64,000 bases of DNA from Bacillota bacterium (GTDB lineage Bacteria > Bacillota > UBA4882 > UBA8346), in the NCBI GenBank assembly GCA_023402395.1, contig JAEYGI010000060.1, positions 1 to 64,000 on the forward strand, written 5' to 3'. How positions within the stretch are numbered: position 1 is the first letter of the stretch; each line of letters starts with the position of its first letter. Of this stretch, positions 52,867 to 61,375 are shown piece after piece. Under the pieces are notes generated by a model. The model saw only the letters and a list, made by a program, of their open reading frames with translations, ran no database searches and was not told the origin of the DNA. A program made the translations under genes and the position numbers.

Positions 52867-53884
52867 GAAAAATCAACGCCGCCGGTATCGGGCGATATTA
52901 TGGACGGGGTTGGGGCTGATTTTGACGGTGGCTTATTTCAGCTTGACTCACGGCGTATTGGAAATTACCGTGCGGGAAGTGCTGAAAACAATGCTTCGTA
53001 TCGATCCCGTCCCTCAGTATGATCTGTTGATTTTCGAGTTCCGCTTACCCCGGATCGTCATCGCCGGATTGGTCGGGGCGGCATTGGGCATCGCCGGAGC
53101 GGTAATTCAGGGAATCACCCGCAACGGACTGGCTGATCCCGGAATATTGGGGATCAATTCCGGGGCTGGGGCCGGTATTGTGATTTTCATCCTTTTTGTT
53201 CAAGGGAAAACCAACGGATCCGGCTGGTTTGCCGTGATGGCCATGCCGTTCTTCGGGTTGCTGGGAGGCCTGGGAACCGCATTGTTAATCTATTATCTGG
53301 CTCGGCAAAACGGCCGACTGGATCCGCAACGGCTGCTGCTAACGGGGATCGCGGTTGGATCTGGTCTTGGCGCTGTCATATTGTATTTGACCCTGAAAAT
53401 GAGCGCCGGGGATTTTCAGATGGCTACCATTTGGCTTGCTGGAAGTATCAATCAAGCCAACTGGAAGCAGATCGTGGCGCTCCTCCCTTGGCTCGGCGCG
53501 TTGATTCCGGGAATACGCAGAAACTCTCATATTCTTGACCTGTTTCAATTGGAGGAAAGCAGTGTGAAAAGTCTGGGAGTGGCCACTGAGAGAGAGAAAG
53601 CTTTCTTTCTGTTGAGTAGTATCGGATTGGTGGCTGCCTGCGTCTCGGTGGCAGGAGGAATTGGCTTTGTCGGTTTGATCGTGCCCCACATCGCCAAACG
53701 GTTGGTCGGCATCAACCATCGGCGAATTATCGCGGTCTCCGGAACGTTGGGCATGCTCCTGGTGATGAGCGCCGATTTGATTGCGAAAACAATCTTTGCT
53801 CCGGCGGAAATCGCGGTTGGGATCGTAGTTTCGTTAATCGGAGCGCCGTATTTTATCTATCTGTTGTTCACCGCTAAAGCATAG
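52859..53884 (+). CDS. FecCD-family iron-siderophore permease, second
   Basis: 341 residues; same fold as the preceding gene. EFRLPRIVIAGLVGAALGIAGAVIQGITRNGLADPGILGI, WLAGSINQANW, GVATEREKAFFLLSSIGL and GIGFVGLIVPHIAKRLVGINH. Forms the heterodimeric channel with the first permease. Confidence 0.93.
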   Translation: MHRKNQRRRYRAILWTGLGLILTVAYFSLTHGVLEITVREVLKTMLRIDPVPQYDLLIFEFRLPRIVIAGLVGAALGIAGAVIQGITRNGLADPGILGINSGAGAGIVIFILFVQGKTNGSGWFAVMAMPFFGLLGGLGTALLIYYLARQNGRLDPQRLLLTGIAVGSGLGAVILYLTLKMSAGDFQMATIWLAGSINQANWKQIVALLPWLGALIPGIRRNSHILDLFQLEESSVKSLGVATEREKAFFLLSSIGLVAACVSVAGGIGFVGLIVPHIAKRLVGINHRRIIAVSGTLGMLLVMSADLIAKTIFAPAEIAVGIVVSLIGAPYFIYLLFTAKA

Positions 53885-53899
53885 GAAGGTCTTACCAAT

Positions 53900-54709
53900 A
53901 TGAGTATTTTACGCGTGGAAAAATTGCGGGTCTGCTACGGTAGAACCGTGGTCTTACATGATCTTAATTTAAGTGTGGCGGCGGACAAGATAACCTCGAT
54001 TATCGGGCCGAACGGTTGCGGGAAATCAACCCTGCTCAAAGCCATGGGCCGCATCATTCGGCAGCAACAAGGCCAGGTCTATTTACATGGGGAGGATCTC
54101 AGCCGGATTCCTACCCGTCAGGTTGCCCGTCGCCTGGCGCTGTTGCCACAGCATCCCGTAGCGCCATTGGAATTGACGGGAGAAGAACTGGTGGCGTTTG
54201 GCCGCTTTCCTCATCACAAAAAGCGGAATCGGCTATCGTCCAAAGACAAGGAAGTGATTGCCTGGGCGATGGACCTTACCAAGGTGACTTCTTTACGGGA
54301 GCGCGCCATCGGAAGCCTATCCGGCGGCGAACGGCAACGGATCTGGTTGGCCATGGCGTTGGCCCAAGAGACCGAAATTCTCCTGTTGGATGAACCCACT
54401 ACGTATCTGGACATGGCCCATCAATTGGAGATGTTGAAGATCGTGAAGCGGTTAAATCAAGAGCGGCACTGCGCGGTTGTCATGGTACTGCATGACATTA
54501 ATCATGCCGCCCGTTTTTCCCATGAGATCGTGGCGATGAAACAGGGCAAAATTATCGCTACCGGCGATCCAAAGGCCACGATTACGGCGGAAGTGCTGCG
54601 AAATGTTTTTCAGATCGAAGCGCGGGTGATGGAGGACCCGCTGCGCGGAACGCCGGTCTGCTTTGGCTATGATATTGCGCAGGACTACGGTTCGGGGGAA
54701 GCCATATGA
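53900..54709 (+). CDS. Iron-siderophore ABC transporter ATPase
   Basis: 269 residues. Walker A GPNGCGKST, Q-loop LPQHP, signature LSGGERQRIWLAMALAQ, Walker B ILLLDEPTTYLD, and H-loop VLHDINHAARF. FecE/FepC type. Partner of the two permeases. Overlaps tonB by four bases. Confidence 0.95.
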   Translation: MSILRVEKLRVCYGRTVVLHDLNLSVAADKITSIIGPNGCGKSTLLKAMGRIIRQQQGQVYLHGEDLSRIPTRQVARRLALLPQHPVAPLELTGEELVAFGRFPHHKKRNRLSSKDKEVIAWAMDLTKVTSLRERAIGSLSGGERQRIWLAMALAQETEILLLDEPTTYLDMAHQLEMLKIVKRLNQERHCAVVMVLHDINHAARFSHEIVAMKQGKIIATGDPKATITAEVLRNVFQIEARVMEDPLRGTPVCFGYDIAQDYGSGEAI

Positions 54710-55593
54710 AGGGCCAAGAATCCATTTCCAACCTCAATGCGGCATTAACGATAATTAAAGGCCCTTATGGCATCGCAACCGGAATTTCCTTATTCCTTCA
54801 TGCGTTGTTGGCTATAACGCCCTGCTTCGGCCGATTGATTGTGGATATGCCGCCGCGCGCCGCCAATCCCGCTTTAGTGGAGATCGTACCTTCCCAATTA
54901 TTGGGCGGAGGCGATCTGGGCGGCCTGGAAATGGATCTCGGAGCCGCCGCGAACGGGCCACAACGGAGCGTACCTCAAGGACACGAGAGCGTCGTCGATC
55001 GAACCGCGCCGTCACTTGCGACGGCGCAACCGAATGTTGGCGCCCTGGAACCGCAAACCGAGAGTATGTCCAGCATTCCCGAGGATTTTCCGCAAAATGT
55101 CGCGATTGATACACAGCTCCCCCCGATTTTACATGGGGAGGCCGGGGAACCGGTGGGAGTGTCTCCGGAGCCGGGAAATACGACGATGGGCGGAGTGGTA
55201 AAAGCAATGGACCCGTTTGAGGGGACCGGGAGGGCGGGCAGGGCTGGTCCGGAGGAGCGAACCGGTTCGACCGCGGTCAACGGCCCGGGAACGACTGGCG
55301 GTGTTGGCGCGGGAACCGGAAACACGGCCAAGGTTGTCCGTGGCGCTAGGCCAAGCTATCCGGCGGCGGCTCGCAAGGCAGGCTGGGAAGGAGCGGTGCT
55401 GGTTCGGGTGCTGGTTGACAGCCGCGGCGCCGCGGCGCTGGTGACCATCCGCGAGAGCAGCGGGTATCAATTGTTGGATGACACGGTGCTTCAAGCGGTT
55501 AAAAAATGGCGGTTCGCTCCGGCGACCCAAAACGGTAAAGCGGTTGCCGGTTTTCATGATGTGCGCGTCCGGTTCCGGCTCACCGACCCATGA
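54706..55593 (+). CDS. tonB: TonB energy-transducing protein
   Basis: 295 residues. One N-terminal membrane helix (about 25-43), a long Gly/Pro-rich periplasmic linker without the usual Pro-Lys repeats, and a C-terminal TonB fold: ARPSYPAAARKAGWEGAVLVRVLVDSRGAAALVTIRESSGYQLLDDTVLQAVKKWRFAPA. It transmits the ExbB/ExbD proton-motive energy to the receptor at 45707. Being in the same operon as its ExbB/D suggests a dedicated set. Confidence 0.93.
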   Translation: MKGQESISNLNAALTIIKGPYGIATGISLFLHALLAITPCFGRLIVDMPPRAANPALVEIVPSQLLGGGDLGGLEMDLGAAANGPQRSVPQGHESVVDRTAPSLATAQPNVGALEPQTESMSSIPEDFPQNVAIDTQLPPILHGEAGEPVGVSPEPGNTTMGGVVKAMDPFEGTGRAGRAGPEERTGSTAVNGPGTTGGVGAGTGNTAKVVRGARPSYPAAARKAGWEGAVLVRVLVDSRGAAALVTIRESSGYQLLDDTVLQAVKKWRFAPATQNGKAVAGFHDVRVRFRLTDP

Positions 55594-55665
55594 CATTGAT
55601 TATGGATCACGTAAATTGGGCGCAATATTCGCGGATGTATACGATTTGGAGAGGATGATTACGAG

Positions 55666-56268
55666 ATGCTGGAAGTGTTGATCAAAGGGGGGTGGGTCAT
55701 GGCGCCGCTGGCAGTCTGTTCGCTGGTGGCGGTGACGATCATCGTCGAACGATGGTTTTTTTTCCGCCGGATTGGCTTCCGTCAGCCTGCCGACGAAATT
55801 TTGATCTTGGTTGAACAGGGGCGGCACGAGGAAGCTGTGACCAAGGCTGGCGAAGTTGATCTACCGGTTGTCAAGGTGCTAAAAGCCGGGTTGGGCTATC
55901 GCCGCAATCCGGGCAAGGCGATGGAAGCGGCGGGATTGGCCCAAATATCGTCGCTGAAGCGGGGCTTGACCGCGCTGGAAACCATCATTACCCTTTCCCC
56001 GCTGTTGGGATTGTTGGGAACGATCATCGGTATGATCGGTTCATTTCAAGTCATGACCATCGCCGGGGCAAGCCAACCTCACGCCGTGACCGGAGGGGTG
56101 GCGGAGGCGTTAATCGCCACGGCGAGCGGTATTACAGTGGCCGTCATTACGCTGATACCGTATAATTACTTCTTACGCCGCGTCGAGCGGGAAACGGAAT
56201 CGATTGAACAATATGCGACCCGGCTTGAACTGAGGTTCACCGAGCCGTTGCGGGAGAACGCGGGATGA
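55666..56268 (+). CDS. exbB: ExbB proton channel protein
   Basis: 200 residues; ATG after GAGAGGATGATTACG. Three membrane helices; MotA/TolQ/ExbB motif in LETIITLSPLLGLLGTIIGMIGSF and GGVAEALIATASGITVAVITLIPYNYF. Energises TonB. Overlaps exbD by 4 bases. Confidence 0.94.
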   Translation: MLEVLIKGGWVMAPLAVCSLVAVTIIVERWFFFRRIGFRQPADEILILVEQGRHEEAVTKAGEVDLPVVKVLKAGLGYRRNPGKAMEAAGLAQISSLKRGLTALETIITLSPLLGLLGTIIGMIGSFQVMTIAGASQPHAVTGGVAEALIATASGITVAVITLIPYNYFLRRVERETESIEQYATRLELRFTEPLRENAG

Positions 56269-56675
56269 AACTGCCAAGAAGCGCGCCACGAAAGGCCCGG
56301 ATTGAAATTATTCCGATGATCGACACCATGTTCTTTTTACTCGTGTTTTTCATGCTGGCGAGTTTATCCATGACTCACCAATATAGCGTGCCGGTCAATT
56401 TGCCCAAGGCGGCGGGCCTACCGGATAAAATTCCCGAGGTGGTGACGGTGACCATCACCAAAGAAGGCGAATTATATTATGATCAGGAAGCGATTGCCTC
56501 GCCAAGCGAAGCGGTGTTGCGGCTGCTCAATCGGCAAGAATCCGCATCGGCGCTGGCCGTGATCATTAACGCCGACCGCAGCGTTCGGCACGGGCAAGTG
56601 GTTGAATTGCTCGATGCCATTCAACAAAGCGGTTTGACGAAGATCGCCATCGCCGTAAATCATTCGGGAGGTTGA
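56265..56675 (+). CDS. exbD: ExbD proton channel protein
   Basis: 136 residues. One membrane helix with the channel Asp (IEIIPMIDTMFFLLVFFMLASL), then a periplasmic domain ending AIQQSGLTKIAIAVN. Partner of ExbB. Last gene of the island operon. Confidence 0.93.
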   Translation: MKLPRSAPRKARIEIIPMIDTMFFLLVFFMLASLSMTHQYSVPVNLPKAAGLPDKIPEVVTVTITKEGELYYDQEAIASPSEAVLRLLNRQESASALAVIINADRSVRHGQVVELLDAIQQSGLTKIAIAVNHSGG

Positions 56676-56970
56676 AAATCGGGACAATCGTTCGGTATGT
56701 TTCTATAAATGGGCAAAACCAGCGGCGAGGTTGACAGTCAATGAACTTACGGAGCTTATTGCCGACCTTCACGGAAATATCGGACAACCAATTCAAAAGA
56801 ATCGTTAAAGCGACAGACCAACCGAGGATATTTAACTCATCGGCAAAATGCATGATTAACCGCCTAAGGTGCGCTAATTGGTGCTGCGGCGTTGTTCCCA
56901 AGCCAATGTACCGTTAGAAATGGAGACCTTGGAAATATATACTTTTTAAAATCCTCGCTAATATTGCATC

Positions 56971-57106
56971 CCCCTCTTGGGGCTACCAAAGAAATTGAAA
57001 CCAGCTAAAGGGCTGGTTTTTTGTTTTAGGATTCTCACCGGTGCCCGGTTTTATGAATAGACCGGATAGGGCGGTGAATTGAAGTTGCTGTTTCAGGGTT
57101 ACCGCC
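56971..57106 (+). repeat. Direct repeat, right copy, including a tRNA-Glu 3' end-like start
   Basis: Begins CCCCTCTTGGGGCTACCAAAG (tRNA 3'-end-like), then the same terminator and CACCGGTGCC/GGGCGGTGAA/TTTCAGGG blocks as 45231-45367. Between exbD and here (56676-56970) I see no convincing gene. Confidence 0.75.
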
Positions 57107-57289
57107 TATCTGGAAAATCCGCCGGAGCGGGGCAACAGGATTAGGATTATCAGGCCAAGCGTGAATTCAATCGCATTACATTAAGAGCAAGGATAAATCT
57201 ATCTTTTACAGAATAAAACAACTATTAAGTCCTGGATGACGCAGGCATTTTTTAACGCGCGTGCCATTGGTATAATTTTGAGGTGCAGA

Positions 57290-58549
57290 ATGTTTAATAA
57301 AGTAAGAAAGCAGTTGATTCTATTTAACTCCATTTTAATGGGGATATTGTTATTTTTGTTCGCAGTCACGACATTCGCGTGGGCGGCCTGGACGGTATAC
57401 TGCGGCGAGAGGGAAGATCTTTTAGCCTACGTAAAGGAAGAAGTGGCAGAGGAGGAAGAAGAATCGGAAGAAGAAGGAGAAGATGATAACGATGGCTTAA
57501 TGTTTAATTATTTCTTTGACAACCAGGGAAATCTTATTCATTATTCCAAGCCGGGCTCGGAGCTTTCACAGATCGCCGATGAGAAAATTAGAGATTGGGA
57601 AATAGGCTCCGGTAAACCAACTTTGGTTTTATCTAAGCATGCTAACCAAATGTTTGTGATCCTCCTGGTCGCCCAGCCGATCAAAAGCGCAGCCGGTATT
57701 CATGGGATATTCTACGCCGGAAAGGATGTTACTCCTCATTATCAATTTTTAAAAAAGTTGTTGTACATTATTATCGGTCTCTTGATTATGTTTATTGCGT
57801 TAATAACATGGATAGGCTACCTTATGGCCAGACGGGCCATGGGGCCGATCGAACATGCTTATCAAAGGCAACGGGAGTTTTTGGCGGATGCCTCCCACGA
57901 GTTGCGGCTGCCGCTGAGTGTTTTATTATCATCGGTTGAAGCAACGCAGCTGGACGAGGAAAATCGCTTTTCCCGCTTTTCCCGGCAAGTTTTAAGCGAT
58001 ATGAAGGATGAGATAAAAAGGATGTCCAAAATTATTGGCGACCTCTTAACGCTTGCCCGCTCCGATACGGCCGTTTTGAACCTCTTGAAAGAGCGGTTTG
58101 CAATCAAGCCAGTTGCTGAAGAAATTATTCGGAAATTATATCCGATTGCCCACAAAAAAGCTATCACTCTCAAGCTTGACATTGTGGAAGATATCGTAAT
58201 TAATGCCGATAAAGAGCGCATTTCACAATTATTAGTAATATTACTGGATAATGCGCTTAAATATACTCCCAACGGCGGGGAAGTGAGGCTTTTCATTCAA
58301 AGCCCCGGAACCGGTTCGCCGGAGTTGAAAATAATTGTCGAGGATAATGGCATTGGCATCGTTCCCGAAGAACAAGAGCGTATATTTGAACGGTTTTATC
58401 GGGTCGATAAGACGCGTTCGCGTGAAATGGGAGGAACCGGTTTGGGACTGCCCATCGCGAAATGGATCACGGAAAGCCATGGGGGTTCAATTAGAGTGGT
58501 CAGCCAACCCTCCCAAGGCTCCAGTTTTTTGGTTACTTTGCCGCAGTAA
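57290..58549 (+). CDS. Sensor histidine kinase with acidic sensor loop; no partner regulator next to it
   Basis: 419 residues from ATG 57290 (GAGGTGCAGA upstream). TM1 about 9-35, external loop 36-155, TM2 157-180, then H-box SHELRLPLSV (His203; an L replaces the usual T), N-box LLVILLDNALKYTPNGG, and EDNGIGIVPEEQERIFERFYR and GGTGLGLPIAK. Residues 50-69 of the loop are almost all Glu/Asp, a plausible metal- or cation-sensing patch. Normally an OmpR-type regulator precedes such a kinase; here none is seen. The next regulator (58675) is YesN-type and has its own kinase. Confidence 0.88.
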   Translation: MFNKVRKQLILFNSILMGILLFLFAVTTFAWAAWTVYCGEREDLLAYVKEEVAEEEEESEEEGEDDNDGLMFNYFFDNQGNLIHYSKPGSELSQIADEKIRDWEIGSGKPTLVLSKHANQMFVILLVAQPIKSAAGIHGIFYAGKDVTPHYQFLKKLLYIIIGLLIMFIALITWIGYLMARRAMGPIEHAYQRQREFLADASHELRLPLSVLLSSVEATQLDEENRFSRFSRQVLSDMKDEIKRMSKIIGDLLTLARSDTAVLNLLKERFAIKPVAEEIIRKLYPIAHKKAITLKLDIVEDIVINADKERISQLLVILLDNALKYTPNGGEVRLFIQSPGTGSPELKIIVEDNGIGIVPEEQERIFERFYRVDKTRSREMGGTGLGLPIAKWITESHGGSIRVVSQPSQGSSFLVTLPQ

Positions 58550-58674
58550 TGCTTTAATGGGCCATAAGAAAGTACTGCCCTTTTATCAGAAAACCGTTGG
58601 AATTTGTTATCCCGAGATTTAACGAAGAAGATATTCGGGGTGTCTATCATAAATCAATTTAGATGGGGGTTAAG

Positions 58675-60288
58675 ATGATTAAGGTTCTCATTGCGGATGA
58701 TGAGGAAAAAGTCTGCACCCTTATTTACAACTTGGTAAATTGGCAAGATTTCGATATGGAAGTCGTCGCGACCGTATATAACGGCATCGAAGCGCTGGAA
58801 CGTATTAAAGCGCTGGCACTGGATGTCGTGATCACGGATATTCGGATGCCAGGTTATGACGGGATTGAGCTGATCGCAAAAGCCAAGGAGTTAAACGACC
58901 GTCTCGAATTCATCATTATCAGCGGATACAAGCATTTTGAATACGCCCAAAGCGCCGTTAAATACGGCGTGAGTGATTATTTGTTAAAGCCTATCAAAAA
59001 AGAGGAATTAACCGATACCCTCAAAAAAATTCGTTTACATTGTCTCAAGCGCGCCGAACAGTTGTCTGCCCAGGAGCAGTTGCGTCTGCGGCTGCAGGAC
59101 GATACTAATAGGAAACGGGAACAGCTGTTCGTAGATTTTTTATTCAATTCTTTACAAACCGGGGCCAGTCTTGAGGAGTTGAATAAAACTTATTGTTTTA
59201 AGCTTGTCCCAGGCATCTTTCAATTGGCCGCGCTAAAAATCGATTGCCGGTATGAGGATTTTAGCGCGGATAGTATCCGAGTGTTGTCGGAAAAGGTGAA
59301 TAAAATTCTGGATTCCGTTTTGCGTGATAACTGCTGCGAAATGGAAATTCATTACCAAGACACCATCGTATACGCACTGCTTAATTATTCAGCGGAAAAT
59401 TCCCCGGTTGTGCGGCGTCAGCTGAAGGCGGTAATGTCGGAACTTTTGGTTCAGCAGACTGTCTTCGACAAGGTTTTTTTCACGCTTTGCTTGGGGAAGC
59501 CAACCGAAGACGTGTGGCAATTGCCACAATGTTTTTATTCGGCTAGAAACGCAGTGTTCCAAAGACTGGTGGATGGACCCGGAAAAATGATCGATGATGC
59601 GCTTGCGGTGGAGTATGTACCATTAAATCAGGAATTACTGTTGCGGGATTTCCGGCGGAGGATGTTGCCTGCCGTTGAATTGCTGGATTTGCAGGCGGCC
59701 ATGGCGGCGGTTGATGTTTTGGCAAGTGCGGTACCTACCAATGAAAAAACTGAGGGCAGCCAGGTTTTTAAATTGGTTACGGCGGCCGGAGAAATGGTTA
59801 TGGTCTTGATTAAAAATATCCAGTACAATGTGGAAATCCCCCCGGAACCGTATCAGGAATTTAAAATCCGGTTGTCGCTTTGCGGAACTGGGGAACAACT
59901 GTTTGAATCGCTCCATTTATTAATAAGAACCCAGATTGACTTCATCGTGCAAGAGAATCGACAGGCTGATAACCGGCCCATCCGGATCGCCAAGGAATAT
60001 ATCCAAAAAAATTATATGAATCCGATCGGGTTGGAAGAAATCAGCGCAATGGTGGGGTTCAATCTCTCCTATTTCAGCGCCCTTTTCAAAAAGGAAACCG
60101 GGAAAAATTTTTTGGAATACCTCAGCGAGGTGCGTATTTCCAATGCAAAGGAGCTTTTACGGGAAACCAATCTGAGCATCGCCGAAATTGGTAACCGGGT
60201 CGGCTATCTGGACCAAAAACATTTTATTGCCACCTTTAAAAAATATGCCGGAATCAAGCCCGGAGAATTTAGAAAGCTTTATTCATAG
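58675..60288 (+). CDS. YesN-type response regulator (receiver plus AraC HTH)
   Basis: 537 residues from ATG 58675 (GATGGGGGTTAAG upstream). Receiver at 1-120: DDEE, phosphorylation site Asp55 (VVITDIRMPG), and LLKPIKKEE Lys105. A middle linker of about 300 residues, then an AraC double HTH at about 435-537 (YMNPIGLEEISAMVGFNLSYFSALFKKETGKNFLEYL). Pairs with the YesM kinase 10 bases downstream. Such pairs usually control carbohydrate uptake genes, consistent with the sugar ABC ATPase nearby. Confidence 0.92.
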   Translation: MIKVLIADDEEKVCTLIYNLVNWQDFDMEVVATVYNGIEALERIKALALDVVITDIRMPGYDGIELIAKAKELNDRLEFIIISGYKHFEYAQSAVKYGVSDYLLKPIKKEELTDTLKKIRLHCLKRAEQLSAQEQLRLRLQDDTNRKREQLFVDFLFNSLQTGASLEELNKTYCFKLVPGIFQLAALKIDCRYEDFSADSIRVLSEKVNKILDSVLRDNCCEMEIHYQDTIVYALLNYSAENSPVVRRQLKAVMSELLVQQTVFDKVFFTLCLGKPTEDVWQLPQCFYSARNAVFQRLVDGPGKMIDDALAVEYVPLNQELLLRDFRRRMLPAVELLDLQAAMAAVDVLASAVPTNEKTEGSQVFKLVTAAGEMVMVLIKNIQYNVEIPPEPYQEFKIRLSLCGTGEQLFESLHLLIRTQIDFIVQENRQADNRPIRIAKEYIQKNYMNPIGLEEISAMVGFNLSYFSALFKKETGKNFLEYLSEVRISNAKELLRETNLSIAEIGNRVGYLDQKHFIATFKKYAGIKPGEFRKLYS

Positions 60289-60298
60289 GAGAAAAAGC

Positions 60299-61351
60299 TT
60301 GGAACGAAAATATCGCCGTTATTTGTTTTACCGCGTTTTTTTAGCCATTGCCGTCCTGGGGGTAAACCTCATCCTATTGCTGGTCTGTTTGTTTATGGAA
60401 GCTGGTAAGGACCGCTTTTACCTCTGGGCTGCCCTGGGTGGAACCATTCTGCTTGCAGCGGAGCTTTATGGCATCTATTCGACAATTTATAAACCTTATG
60501 CTGAAACTCAAAAAATGCTGGATCTTTTTATTACCGGCTACACGATTGAAGGTTTGTACAATATGCGATTTTCTTTTAGCCCCGAAATGGAACAGGCCAT
60601 TCGTAAACTTAAAGACTTCATCAATACCAATGAAATTTTAAAGGTAAGCAAGCGCCAGGCCCAGTTTTTAGCATTGCAAAACCAGATCAATCCTCATTTT
60701 CTATATAACACTCTGGAAGGAATTCGTGGCGAGGCTCTCGGCGCGGGACTTCACAATGTAGCGGAAATGACAGAGGCTTTGGCCAGGTTTTTTCGATACA
60801 CCATTTCCAATCTGGATAATTTCGTTTTATTGGAAGATGAACTGTCCAATATTGAAAATTATTTTTTTATCCAACAATACCGTTTCGGTTCCCGTTTACA
60901 ATTAGTGGTGGAATATGACGATCCCCAAGCGAGCGCCGCCATTTTAAGGTACAAGCTGCCCAAGCTGACTTTGCAGCCGATTGTGGAGAATGCCATCATC
61001 CACGGGATCGAGCGCAAGGTGGGGACCGGCACGGTGCGCATTAAACTGGAGACAACCCAAACCCGTCTTTTAATCACGATCTCCGACGACGGCGTGGGCA
61101 TGGACGAAACCCGCTTGCAACAATTGAATGAAAAGATAAACAACTCATCCTTGGACTATATCCAACCGGACTCGGAACAAAAAGGCGGCATTGCTGTCGT
61201 TAATGTGAATAAAAGGATCCAATTGTTGTTCGGAGAGGAATACGGGATTTGCGTTTACAGTACCAAAGAAGTAGGAACCGATGTGGAGATTACCCTTCCG
61301 TTGATAACCAACCTGCCGGAGCAGGCGGTTCGAAAAGGTGAAGCCTTTTGA
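60299..61351 (+). CDS. YesM-type sensor histidine kinase with minimal sensor
   Basis: 350 residues from TTG 60299, with AGGAG seven bases upstream. Two membrane helices (about 10-33 and 40-62) separated by a short loop, so it has no large external sensor. His_kinase domain: LQNQINPHFLYNTLEGIRGEA (His133), then LPKLTLQPIVENAIIHGIE, ISDDGVGM and VVNVNKRIQLLFGEEYGI. Without a sensor domain it may receive its signal from a partner protein; the ABC-like gene that follows 24 bp downstream is a candidate. Confidence 0.9.
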   Translation: MERKYRRYLFYRVFLAIAVLGVNLILLLVCLFMEAGKDRFYLWAALGGTILLAAELYGIYSTIYKPYAETQKMLDLFITGYTIEGLYNMRFSFSPEMEQAIRKLKDFINTNEILKVSKRQAQFLALQNQINPHFLYNTLEGIRGEALGAGLHNVAEMTEALARFFRYTISNLDNFVLLEDELSNIENYFFIQQYRFGSRLQLVVEYDDPQASAAILRYKLPKLTLQPIVENAIIHGIERKVGTGTVRIKLETTQTRLLITISDDGVGMDETRLQQLNEKINNSSLDYIQPDSEQKGGIAVVNVNKRIQLLFGEEYGICVYSTKEVGTDVEITLPLITNLPEQAVRKGEAF

Positions 61352-61375
61352 TGATGGAGCTTTAGGGGTAAGGGA

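Noticed and set aside
56566..56901. 111-residue minus-strand frame after exbD
   Set aside because: Overlaps the end of exbD in antisense, has no recognisable domain and no clear ribosome site.
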